A stretch of DNA of 64,000 nucleotides from Bacteroidota bacterium (lineage in GTDB: Bacteria; Bacteroidota; Bacteroidia; Bacteroidales; Dysgonomonadaceae): positions 1 to 64,000 of the forward strand of contig JAFADY010000037.1 of assembly GCA_023424395.1 (NCBI GenBank), read 5' to 3'. Positions 33,902-41,832 of the stretch are shown one piece after another. The notes under the pieces are model-generated. The model ran no database searches. It was given only the letters and a program-made list of their open reading frames with translations, and was not told the origin of the DNA. The position numbers were made by a program, and so were the translations under genes. Numbering within the stretch: position 1 is the stretch's first letter; every line of letters starts with the position of its first letter.

Positions 33902-34402
33902 ATGACGCTGAATGTTGTTATAGTTATTGCCGTAATTCTGTTGGGAATTATTTTTCTGCTGATAGAATTCTTTTTGCTCCCGGGCATTAGTATTGCCGGT
34001 ATCGCAGGAGCCATTTTCCTGATCGGCGGCATCATTTTTGCTTACATGTACTTGGGTTCCACTGCAGGAACCGCAACTTTAGTGGGTTCGGCAATATTAC
34101 TTGGAGGGGCTTTCGTCTGGCTCTTAAAATCGAAGTCGTTGGAGAGGATCGCGCTCACGACTGATATTACTGAAACGGTTGATAACAGCGATCTGAAAAA
34201 AATACAAAAAGGCGACAAAGGCCTGGCTATTTCCCGGTTGAATCCTATCGGCAAAGTAATGGTAAACGACGTAGTGGTTGAAGGGAAATCTTTCGATGGG
34301 GAATTTATTGATGAAGAAGCCGAAGTTGAAGTAATCAGAATAGACACTTATAACATTGTTGTTAAAAAAATAAACGAGATAGATATAAACTCAAAATATT
34401 AA
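33902..34402 (+). CDS. NfeD family membrane protein
   Basis: 166 residues. Three closely packed helices occupy residues 1-80 (LNVVIVIAVILLGIIFLLIEFFLLPGI and following), and a C-terminal OB fold spans about 95-160 (GDKGLAISRLNPIGKVMVNDVVVEGKSFDGEFI), the normal short NfeD layout. NfeD proteins work with flotillin-like proteins in membrane microdomain organisation. It starts 5 bp behind the TPR gene and ends 3 bp ahead of floA, which matches the conserved pair. Confidence 0.93.
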   Translation: MTLNVVIVIAVILLGIIFLLIEFFLLPGISIAGIAGAIFLIGGIIFAYMYLGSTAGTATLVGSAILLGGAFVWLLKSKSLERIALTTDITETVDNSDLKKIQKGDKGLAISRLNPIGKVMVNDVVVEGKSFDGEFIDEEAEVEVIRIDTYNIVVKKINEIDINSKY

Positions 34403-34405
34403 ATT

Positions 34406-35398
34406 ATGGAATTTAGCTTAATCATTATTATTGCTGTAATAGTAATTTTCGTATTGATCTTCTTTCACTACGTACCTTTTTTCTTGTGGATAAACGCTTT
34501 ATCGGCAGGCGTAAGAATTTCTCTGATACAATTGTTCTTAATGCGTTTGCGCCGGGTTCCGCCGCACACCATCGTTTACGCGATGATTGAAGCGCACAAA
34601 GCCGGGTTGAAAAATGTTACCCGAGACAATCTCGAGGCGCATTATCTGGCCGGAGGCCATGTGGAAAAAGTAGTTCACGCACTGGTTTCGGCATCGAAAG
34701 CCAATATCGATCTGCCGTTTCAAATGGCAACAGCCATCGACTTGGCAGGACGTGATGTATTGGAAGCCGTACAAATGTCGGTAAACCCGAAAGTGATTGA
34801 CACGCCTCCCGTTACCGCCGTCGCTATCGACGGTATTCAGTTAATAGCCAAAGCGCGCGTAACGGTTCGCGCGAATATCAAACAACTTGTTGGAGGCGCC
34901 GGAGAAGAAACCATACTTGCCCGCGTGGGCGAAGGCATTGTTTCGTCTATCGGTTCGGCATCTTCACACAAATCCGTATTAGAAAACCCCGATTCGATAT
35001 CGAAGCTTGTGCTGAGAAAAGGATTGGATGCCGGAACCGCTTTCGAGATACTTTCCATTGATATTGCCGATATCGATATAGGTAAAAACATCGGCGCCGT
35101 TCTGCAAATAGACCAAGCGCAAGCCGATAAAAACATCGCGCAGGCGCGCGCCGAAGAGCGTAGAGCAATGGCCATCGCCCTTGAACAAGAAATGAAAGCC
35201 AAAGCGCAGGAAGCACGCGCGCACGTAATTGAAGCGGAAGCGCAAATACCCATCGCTATGGCAGAGGCTTTCCGCAGCGGAAACTTGGGCATCATGGATT
35301 ATTATCGTTTTCAAAACATAAAAGCCGATACAGACATGCGCGAATCCATTGCCAAACCGCAAACGGGCGGAAGTGATAATAAAACACAATCGAAATAA
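34406..35398 (+). CDS. floA: Flotillin-like protein FloA
   Basis: 330 residues. A single N-terminal hairpin helix (about 4-28) anchors the protein, followed by the SPFH/UPF0365 domain (GVRISLIQLFLMRLRRVPPHTIVYAMIEAHKAGL). A long Ala/Glu/Gln helix at about 235-305 (DKNIAQARAEERRAMAIALEQEM region) resembles the oligomerisation coiled coil of FloA. It scaffolds membrane microdomains. The 3-bp gap to nfeD is typical of the pair. A hairpin and a heptamer array follow. Confidence 0.95.
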   Translation: MEFSLIIIIAVIVIFVLIFFHYVPFFLWINALSAGVRISLIQLFLMRLRRVPPHTIVYAMIEAHKAGLKNVTRDNLEAHYLAGGHVEKVVHALVSASKANIDLPFQMATAIDLAGRDVLEAVQMSVNPKVIDTPPVTAVAIDGIQLIAKARVTVRANIKQLVGGAGEETILARVGEGIVSSIGSASSHKSVLENPDSISKLVLRKGLDAGTAFEILSIDIADIDIGKNIGAVLQIDQAQADKNIAQARAEERRAMAIALEQEMKAKAQEARAHVIEAEAQIPIAMAEAFRSGNLGIMDYYRFQNIKADTDMRESIAKPQTGGSDNKTQSK

Positions 35399-35416
35399 AA
35401 TTGAAGTGAAGGAATA

Positions 35417-35457
35417 AAGAAGTAAAGCAAGTAAAATATTCCCATTCTTTACTTCTT
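35417..35457 (+). terminator. Hairpin behind floA
   Basis: AAGAAGTAAAG (35417-35427) pairs perfectly with CTTTACTTCTT (35447-35457), 19-base loop. The right arm is part of a heptamer array, so it may be chance pairing of repeats rather than a true terminator. Confidence 0.45.
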
Positions 35458-35491
35458 ATTTCCAACTTCGTACTTTTAACTTCTAAATTAT
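35447..35491. repeat. Degenerate heptamer tandem array 6
   Basis: Words TTTACTT, CTTATTT, CCAACTT, CGTACTT, TTAACTT and CTAAATT in 7-bp phase, ending just before the ATG of the phosphorylase gene. Confidence 0.7.
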
Positions 35492-35496
35492 CTATT

Positions 35497-36363
35497 ATGA
35501 GAATTATACCTGAATCGGAACTGATCATTAATTCAGACGGGAGCGCCTTCCATCTTCATATTAAGCCGGAACAACTTTCGGATAAGATTATTATGATGGG
35601 CGACCCCGAGAGAGTAACAATGACTGCCGACTTCTTCGACTCGATAGAGTGCGATGTACGAAGCCGCGAATTTCATACCGTAACCGGTACGTATAAAGGG
35701 AAAAGAATCACCGCCATATCGCATGGAATCGGCACGGATAATATCGATATCGTGCTGACTGAATTAGATGCGCTGGCGAATATCGATTTTGAAACCCGCA
35801 CGGTAAAAAAAGATTTCAAGCAACTCACCATGATTCGTGTGGGAACATCGGGAGGAATGCAGCCGCACTGTCCTGTAGGTTCTTATGTAGTTTCGGAAAA
35901 ATCCATTGGTTTCGATGGGCTCATCCACTATTATGAAGGCGCGCGGGAAATTTGCGAAGAAGATTTCGAAGAAGCTTTTCAAAAACATGTGCACTGGTCG
36001 CCTTATCATTGTTCGCCTTATGTTGTAAGCGCCGATGAAGATTTGGTTGAAAGAATCGCTCACGACATGATTCGCGGGGTAACAATTTCCGCTATCGGCT
36101 TTTACGGCCCGCAAGGGCGCTATGTCCGCCTTCCGCTTGCCGATCCCGATCTGAATGCAAAAATCGAATCGTTCCGCTTCGGCGATTATTCCATCACCAA
36201 TTACGAGATGGAAAGTTCAGCCATTGCCGGATTGGGCAAACTTATGGGTCATAAAGCCATGACGGTTTGCGCCATTATTGCCAATCGGGTGGCTTTGGAA
36301 TCGAATGCCGATTATAAAGGCTCCACAGAAGACCTTATTAAAATTGTATTGGATAGAATATAA
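35497..36363 (+). CDS. Nucleoside phosphorylase (uridine phosphorylase-like)
   Basis: 288 residues of the NP-I family, which cleaves nucleosides with phosphate to free base and sugar-1-phosphate. The phosphate-binding strand is MMGDPERV (32-39). ISHGIGTDN and RVGTSGGMQPHCPVG follow, and the ribose-binding motif appears as NYEMESSAIAGLG near 230. The Bacteroidales members are annotated as uridine phosphorylases; substrate choice cannot be read safely from sequence. It is probably monocistronic. A nucleoside-type MFS transporter lies 4 kb away and may serve the same salvage route. Confidence 0.9.
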   Translation: MRIIPESELIINSDGSAFHLHIKPEQLSDKIIMMGDPERVTMTADFFDSIECDVRSREFHTVTGTYKGKRITAISHGIGTDNIDIVLTELDALANIDFETRTVKKDFKQLTMIRVGTSGGMQPHCPVGSYVVSEKSIGFDGLIHYYEGAREICEEDFEEAFQKHVHWSPYHCSPYVVSADEDLVERIAHDMIRGVTISAIGFYGPQGRYVRLPLADPDLNAKIESFRFGDYSITNYEMESSAIAGLGKLMGHKAMTVCAIIANRVALESNADYKGSTEDLIKIVLDRI

Positions 36364-36365
36364 CA

Positions 36366-36388
36366 TTTACGATTGACGATTGACGACA
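36366..36388. repeat. Degenerate heptamer tandem array 7 (short)
   Basis: ACGATTG, ACGATTG, ACGACAA in 7-bp steps just behind the phosphorylase stop codon. Confidence 0.5.
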
Positions 36389-36422
36389 AAAAACAACTTT
36401 TTAATTATAAAAATAATCATTT

Positions 36423-39230
36423 ATGAAGAAAATTTTCATCTTTTTGTTTTTAGCAGCAACTTTTGCTGTTATGGCACAACAAAACCCGGAATTGCCGGTT
36501 GACCCGAACATCAGAAAGGGAAAATTGGACAACGGATTGACGTATTACATTCGTAACAACAAAACTCCCGAAAAAAGAGCCGATTTTTACATCGCTCAAA
36601 AAGTAGGATCTATGCAGGAAGAAGACAACCAAGCAGGCTTGGCGCACTTCCTTGAACACATGGCTTTTAACGGAACAAAAAACTATCCGGGTAAAACCAT
36701 GTTGGAGTATTTACAGAATAACGGCATTAAATTCGGAGCAAACATCAACGCCTATACATCGTTCGATGAAACGGTTTATTACATGACCGATGTACCTACC
36801 GATAACAAAAACCTGGTAGATTCGGCGCTGCTCGTCCTTCACGATTGGTCAAGCGCAATAGCTCTTGAAGATGAAGAACTCGAAAAAGAACGCGGCGTTA
36901 TCCGCGAAGAATGGAGAACGCGCGGCGGCGCAGAACAACGTTTGTGGGATCAGCTGCTGCCGGTAATGTACCCGAACAGCAAATATGCAAAACGGATGCC
37001 GATAGGCAGTATTGATGTGATCAATAACTTTAAACCCGAAGAGATCAGGGCATATTACCAAAAATGGTACCGTCCCGATCTACAAGGTATTATTGTTGTG
37101 GGCGATTTCGATACGGATGAAATGGAACAAAAAGTTAAAAAACTGTTTTCGGGTATAAAATTGGCTTCCAATGTAGCCGAGAGAGAATATTTTCCGGTTC
37201 CCGATAATGAAGAACCCATCGTAGCTGTTGCTACCGACCCCGAAGCACGCAACACGCAAATTATGTTGTTTCACAAACACGACGCGCTTCCCAACGAAGT
37301 ATTGAACACGCAAGCCGGATATATGATGAAGTACATCTCCAACGTAGCCGGAATGATGATGAACGAACGTTTGAACGAAATAAGCCAAAAGCCCAACGCT
37401 CCTTTTACCTTCGGTTACGCCTACGACGATGATTTCTTCGTATCGAAAACAAAAGACGCGTGGACGGTTATAGCCGGATCGGCAGAAGACAAAGTGGACG
37501 AAGCGCTGGCAGCCATTGCCCGTGAAACGGAAAGAGTGAGACTACACGGATTCACCGCCTCGGAATACGACAGAGCGCGTTCAAACATGCTCAAAAGCCT
37601 GGAAAACTCTTATAATAATCGCGACAAGCAAAAAAACTCGTCTTACTCAAGAGAGTACGTAAGAAATTTCTCCGATGGAGAACCTATTCCCGGAGTAGAA
37701 TTCGAGTACCAAATGTTGAACTCCGTTGCGCCTCAAATACCGGTTGAAGTTATCAACCAAACGATAAAACAGTTAATCGGAGAAAAAAATATTGTAGTTG
37801 CCGTTACAGGCCCTCAAAAAGAAGGACTTGTTTACCCAACTAGCGATGAATTAGAAGGTGTTTTGGCCTCGGTAAGAAAAGAAACCATCGAACCTTATGT
37901 AGAACAAGTTTCCAATGAGCCTTTGGTTGCAATGCCTCCAACTCCCGGAACCATTGTTAAAACCGAAAAAGACGCCAACCTCGATGTCACGGTATGGAAC
38001 CTGTCGAACGGAATGAAAGTTATCCTGAAAAAAACAGATTTCAAAGACGATGAAATCCGCATGACCGCGTCCAGTTACGGAGGAACCGCACAGTACGCTG
38101 AAAGCGAACCAACCAACAGTAAGGTTATGGGACAAGTGATGACCCTGGGCGGCGTAGGAAATTTCAGCGCTACCGAACTACCCAAAGTATTGGCGGGCAA
38201 AACGGTGTCCGTTCGCCCTACTATCGGTATGACTACGCAAGGATTTTCGGGTTCATCCTCTATTAAAGACTTCGAAACCATGCTGCAACTTGTTTACTTA
38301 TACTTTACAGCGCCTCGCGCCGATAAAGATGCATTCGATTCTTATATGCAGCGCACCGATATACAACTAAAAAATCAAGAAGCCGAGCCTATGGTCGCGT
38401 TCAGCGACTCCATTACCTCTGCCCTTTACGGAGACATTCCTTACGTTGGCCGTTTACGCCACAACGAACTCACAGGAATCAACTACAACCGCATTATGGA
38501 AATGTACAGACAAAGTTTCTTGAATCCGGGCAGTTTTGTATTTACTTTTGTAGGGAATATCGATGAAGAAGCCGTAAAACCAGCCATTCTTCAGTACTTA
38601 GCTCCAATTAAAGGACAGTTTGCCGAAAACACCTTATTGAAAGTTCCGATGGATTACAAAAGCGGCGTAATGGATAATATCTTCCAACGCGAAATGAAGA
38701 ATCCCAAAGCATCGGTATTTGCAAGCGTAAACGGAAACGTTGACCGCACTCAAAAGAACAACCTCTTAATGAGTATGCTCGATCAAATATTAGATATTGT
38801 TTATACCGAAAAAGTGCGGGAAGATGAAGGCGGAACCTATGGCGTTTACACGCAAGGCAACATTTCCAGATACCCCGAAGGGCAAACCATTCTGCAAATT
38901 ATCTATGATACCGACCCGGCCAAGATGGAGCATTTGAATAAAATAATTTTTGCCGAACTCGAAGGGCTTGCCAAAAACGGCCCGCGTACCGAAGATTTCA
39001 ATAAAGTAAAAGAGTATATGACCAAAAAGTACAGCGAAGATATTAAGGAAAACAGCTATTGGGTGTCGCAACTCAATAACAAATACTTCTATAAAGAAGA
39101 TACTCATTCCGATTATATGCAACTACTAAACTCCATTACTCAAAAAGATATTCAAAACTTCGCGCAAAACTTATTGTCGCAAGGCAACAAAGCCACCATT
39201 GTTATGATGCCGAAAGAAGTGAAAGAATAA
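36423..39230 (+). CDS. M16 family zinc metallopeptidase, exported
   Basis: 935 residues with a signal peptide ending near VMAQ (residue 19). The inverted zinc motif HFLEH occupies 75-79 (H75, E78, H79), and the third ligand Glu should lie about 75 residues on, in LEDEELEKERGVIREEW. Two M16 halves are present: the second (about 510-920) lacks HxxEH, as is normal for pitrilysin-type enzymes that close around unfolded peptides. It probably acts in the periplasm on signal or nutrient peptides. It has a strong terminator and is monocistronic. Confidence 0.93.
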   Translation: MKKIFIFLFLAATFAVMAQQNPELPVDPNIRKGKLDNGLTYYIRNNKTPEKRADFYIAQKVGSMQEEDNQAGLAHFLEHMAFNGTKNYPGKTMLEYLQNNGIKFGANINAYTSFDETVYYMTDVPTDNKNLVDSALLVLHDWSSAIALEDEELEKERGVIREEWRTRGGAEQRLWDQLLPVMYPNSKYAKRMPIGSIDVINNFKPEEIRAYYQKWYRPDLQGIIVVGDFDTDEMEQKVKKLFSGIKLASNVAEREYFPVPDNEEPIVAVATDPEARNTQIMLFHKHDALPNEVLNTQAGYMMKYISNVAGMMMNERLNEISQKPNAPFTFGYAYDDDFFVSKTKDAWTVIAGSAEDKVDEALAAIARETERVRLHGFTASEYDRARSNMLKSLENSYNNRDKQKNSSYSREYVRNFSDGEPIPGVEFEYQMLNSVAPQIPVEVINQTIKQLIGEKNIVVAVTGPQKEGLVYPTSDELEGVLASVRKETIEPYVEQVSNEPLVAMPPTPGTIVKTEKDANLDVTVWNLSNGMKVILKKTDFKDDEIRMTASSYGGTAQYAESEPTNSKVMGQVMTLGGVGNFSATELPKVLAGKTVSVRPTIGMTTQGFSGSSSIKDFETMLQLVYLYFTAPRADKDAFDSYMQRTDIQLKNQEAEPMVAFSDSITSALYGDIPYVGRLRHNELTGINYNRIMEMYRQSFLNPGSFVFTFVGNIDEEAVKPAILQYLAPIKGQFAENTLLKVPMDYKSGVMDNIFQREMKNPKASVFASVNGNVDRTQKNNLLMSMLDQILDIVYTEKVREDEGGTYGVYTQGNISRYPEGQTILQIIYDTDPAKMEHLNKIIFAELEGLAKNGPRTEDFNKVKEYMTKKYSEDIKENSYWVSQLNNKYFYKEDTHSDYMQLLNSITQKDIQNFAQNLLSQGNKATIVMMPKEVKE

Positions 39231-39250
39231 AAATTCAGCACATAATTATA

Positions 39251-39286
39251 AAAGGAGCATCGGTGTAATTCCCGATGCTCCTTTTA
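39251..39286 (+). terminator. Rho-independent terminator of the M16 peptidase gene
   Basis: Perfect 13-bp stem AAAGGAGCATCGG / CCGATGCTCCTTT with an 8-base loop, then TTTTAT. Confidence 0.93.
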
Positions 39287-39293
39287 TATCCCC

Positions 39294-39322
39294 CTTTGTC
39301 AAAGTTCAGAACTTTGACAAAG
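39294..39322. repeat. 29-bp palindrome, copy 2
   Basis: CTTTGTCAAAGTT, loop CAG, AACTTTGACAAAG. Both arms are identical to the copy at 30811-30839; only the loop differs. Confidence 0.85.
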
Positions 39323-39546
39323 GTTTCCGACGCTCGTTCGTCATTTCAAAGAACCATCGGCATTTGCCAGGTTATCCAATTCCTCAGCCCACTTCCGCCA
39401 GTGGTCGGACAAGTAGAGCGGTCTTACGGGTGGAAAAAATACCCCGCCGCTGCGGGATAATTGTTATTTTATCCCAGTTGAAGACTGCTGTTTTTTTGGA
39501 CACAAGCTGAAGTTCGCCTCAATGATTATCTCAACTACGGGAAACT
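39323..39546. other. Non-coding stretch with possible gene or repeat scraps
   Basis: No intact gene. On the minus strand 39341-39463 stays open and reads ...RPLYLSDHWRKWAEELDN... to a TGA, and the same frame upstream, past a TAA near 39470, reads VKFPVVEIIIEANFSLC. The composition is richer in G/C than the AT-rich genes next to it. It may be the remains of a gene or a dispersed repeat; I cannot name it. Confidence 0.35.
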
Positions 39547-40091
39547 TCACTTTAAAAAGTTATGCATGAAAGTATTAGTACTACCTGGCTTAGGACTAAA
39601 TTTTCGGAAATGATATTCATGATTACCATCTTGAGGAATATCAGTTTCAACTCCATTTACAAACTTAAATATTCTTGTAATTATAAAAGTAGTGTCATTA
39701 ATAATTTTTCCCTCTGAAGTAATAGTTATATATGGCGGTTCGGAAGCATTCCATTTTTCGAATTTAATTATATTTTCTTTTACATTGAAAACGCCCCACC
39801 ATACATAACATTTTTATATCCCTGTTTTTTTACATAAGAGTCATTTATATAATCATCCAATTCCACAAGACTTAAATGATTCCCTCCAGGAAATAATGCA
39901 GTTCCGTCTCTGTAAAAAAATATTGGCCTAAAATATGTATTATCAATGAATTGGTAATAATAACCATCCAATCGTAAATTATTTCCAATATAATCATGTT
40001 TTGACAAATGCAATTTTTCTGAATTTGATATAAGTGCTTTCCTACAACTATTAAATAAACCCATAATTAAAAATAAAATAAAGTATTTCAT
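39547..40091 (-). pseudogene. Frameshifted small lipoprotein gene
   Basis: The 5' part (start ATG 40091) encodes a lipoprotein signal with lipobox LFNSC (Cys16) and about 103 residues to a TAA at 39780. In the next frame a long open stretch continues without a break: FNVKENIIKFEKWNASEPP and onward to a TGA at 39547-39549. The switch lies at GGTGGGGCG near 39795; adding one G restores one frame of 181 codons. So a base was lost from a G run, by mutation, phase variation or sequencing error. The sequence is AT-rich compared with its neighbours. The family is unknown. Confidence 0.75.
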
Positions 40092-40101
40092 ATTTTTTAA
40101 T

Positions 40102-40293
40102 TTAATAAACTACTATAATATTGTTTGTTAACCGATTAGAGATTTCGATATAATAATCACTATCTTCATACAAATATAAGTAACACTCAATATCCTCACT
40201 TATATTTAAATTGTATTGTTTACAATTATTCTTACCTAAACATACTGTCGGTAATATGTACAGAATAAATAACACTAAAACATATCTCTTCAT
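40102..40293 (-). CDS. Small exported hypothetical protein
   Basis: 63 residues with a likely signal peptide (MKRYVLVLFILYILPTVCLG, cut near residue 20) and a short Asn/Tyr/Ile-rich remainder. No family is recognised and the protein may be truncated. It lies 10 bp ahead of the frameshifted lipoprotein gene in the same AT-rich patch, so the two probably arrived or decayed together. Confidence 0.5.
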   Translation of the reverse strand: MKRYVLVLFILYILPTVCLGKNNCKQYNLNISEDIECYLYLYEDSDYYIEISNRLTNNIIVVY

Positions 40294-40302
40294 TTCTTTT
40301 AA

Positions 40303-40437
40303 AATTTAAAAATAGATGGAATTTCAAACGACTTCGGATACGGTCCCCACATAGGAATTCCTATCGTGTGGCTCTTAAACATCACTCATTTCTTACAACA
40401 CGCGAAAAGATTGGCAGGAGCAGGAATCCCTTAAGAA
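40303..40437 (+). other. Possible 3' remnant of a plus-strand gene
   Basis: From 40303 the plus strand is open to a TAA near 40435 and reads DGISNDFGYGPHIGIP and on to KRLAGAGIP. There is no start codon or leader, and the composition differs from the AT-rich block before it. It looks like the end of a larger gene cut off at about 40318. The family is unknown. Confidence 0.35.
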
Positions 40438-40441
40438 ATCC

Positions 40442-40499
40442 AACTCCCAACTCCCAACTCCCAACTCCCAACTCCCAATTCCCAAATCCTAAATCCTAA
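40442..40499. repeat. Degenerate heptamer tandem array 8
   Basis: AACTCCC five times, then AATTCCC, AAATCCT and AAATCCT in exact 7-bp phase, ending at the stop codon of the MFS transporter gene. Confidence 0.9.
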
Positions 40500-41743
40500 T
40501 GCACCACCTTTAATTTTTCTTCCGGCACATGTTTGTATTTAAAGAAAACCGCGAAGAATATGGCCACTACCAACGCGTAAGCGGCAAAAACGTACCACGA
40601 ATTAGGCCAACCTATCATATCCACTACCTTGCCTGCGGCATACGATCCGACAAACGCGCCGAAACCGTTGGTCATGATCATAAACACGCCTTGCGCGCTG
40701 GATCGGATGGCTTTATCGGTTTCTTTTTCCACGAAAAGCGCGCCCGATATATTGAAAAAATCGAACGCCACGCCATACACCAGCATGGAGAGGATAAGCA
40801 TCCACACGCCGTCGCCCGGGTCGCCCGCGCCCAACAGGGCGAAACGTATCACCCACGCCACCATACTGATGAGCATCACGGTTTTGATGCCGTATCGTTT
40901 TAAGAAAAACGGAATGAGCAGAATACAAAGTGTTTCGGACATTTGAGAAAGAGAGATAAGGATATTGGCATTTTCTACGCCAAAGGTGCCTGCGTATTGC
41001 GGCATATTGCCGAAGTGATTGGTTAAATAATCGTTGGCAAAAGCGTTGGTTATTTGCAACGCAACGCCCAATAACATGGAAAAAATAAAAAAGACAGCCA
41101 TTTTACGCTCTTTAAAAAGGGCAAAAGCGCGTAATCCCATTTTATCGATAAACGAAGTTTTATCGGCAGCACGGTTTACCGGACAATGGGGTAAGGTGAA
41201 AGCATATATCCCCAAAATTAAAGAGAGAAACGCGGAAAAATAAAGTTGATAGGAGGTTTTGGAAAATTGCAGCCCTTCAATGCGCAGCAAATCCACCGCG
41301 ATCATGGATGCGATGAAACCTACGGTTCCCCACACCCGGATGGGCGGGAAAGATTTTACCGTATCGTATCCCTTCATGGATAATGAGGTAAATGCAACGG
41401 AATTAGACAAAGCAATGGTGGGCATGTAAAACATAACAGCCAATAGCACATAAGTGTACAATGTTGCATACTCTGTTTGCGGCGCGGCGAGAAACAAAAA
41501 TAATCCGCCCAGCAAATGGCAGATACCTAACAGCCTTTGCGCCGGTATCCACTTATCGGCAATGACGCCCATGATGCCGGGCATAAAAAGCGATGCTATG
41601 CCCATGGTTGCGAAGAAACTTCCGATTTGCACTCCCGAAAACCGGAGTCCGCCGCCTAAATAAGCGCCCAACGAAATAAGCCATGCTCCCCAAATGGCAT
41701 ATTGGAGAAAATTCATGACGATTAACCTGATCTTGATGTTCAT
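40496..41743 (-). CDS. MFS transporter of the nucleoside:H+ symporter (NupG-like) family
   Basis: 415 residues with about 12 membrane helices. The N terminus (IKIRLIVMNFLQYAIWGAWLISLGAYL) and the stretch SFPPIRVWGTVGFIASMIAVD are typical of the nucleoside/xanthosine permease group. It probably imports nucleosides with protons across the inner membrane, consistent with the phosphorylase 4 kb upstream, though linkage is loose. It has heptamer arrays on both sides, one touching its stop codon and one ahead of its start. Confidence 0.88.
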   Translation of the reverse strand: MNIKIRLIVMNFLQYAIWGAWLISLGAYLGGGLRFSGVQIGSFFATMGIASLFMPGIMGVIADKWIPAQRLLGICHLLGGLFLFLAAPQTEYATLYTYVLLAVMFYMPTIALSNSVAFTSLSMKGYDTVKSFPPIRVWGTVGFIASMIAVDLLRIEGLQFSKTSYQLYFSAFLSLILGIYAFTLPHCPVNRAADKTSFIDKMGLRAFALFKERKMAVFFIFSMLLGVALQITNAFANDYLTNHFGNMPQYAGTFGVENANILISLSQMSETLCILLIPFFLKRYGIKTVMLISMVAWVIRFALLGAGDPGDGVWMLILSMLVYGVAFDFFNISGALFVEKETDKAIRSSAQGVFMIMTNGFGAFVGSYAAGKVVDMIGWPNSWYVFAAYALVVAIFFAVFFKYKHVPEEKLKVVH

Positions 41744-41756
41744 TTTTTTAGATTTA

Positions 41757-41820
41757 TATGTGTTATGAGTTATGGGGTATGAGTTATGAGTTATGAGTTA
41801 TGGGGTATGGGTTATGAGTT
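41757..41820. repeat. Degenerate heptamer tandem array 9
   Basis: TATGTGT, TATGAGT, TATGGGG, TATGAGT (three), TATGGGG, TATGGGT and TATGAGT in exact 7-bp phase, between the transporter start and the envC stop. Confidence 0.9.
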
Positions 41821-41832
41821 AAAGTCTTAAAA

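Noticed and set aside
39275..39460. 61-residue plus-strand ORF behind the M16 gene
   Set aside because: It begins inside the terminator and reads through the 29-bp palindrome; the composition is not protein-like and there is no leader.
40442..40499. Heptamer arrays considered as CRISPR or as VNTR within a gene
   Set aside because: No spacers, 7-bp period and no coding frame, so they are simple tandem repeats.
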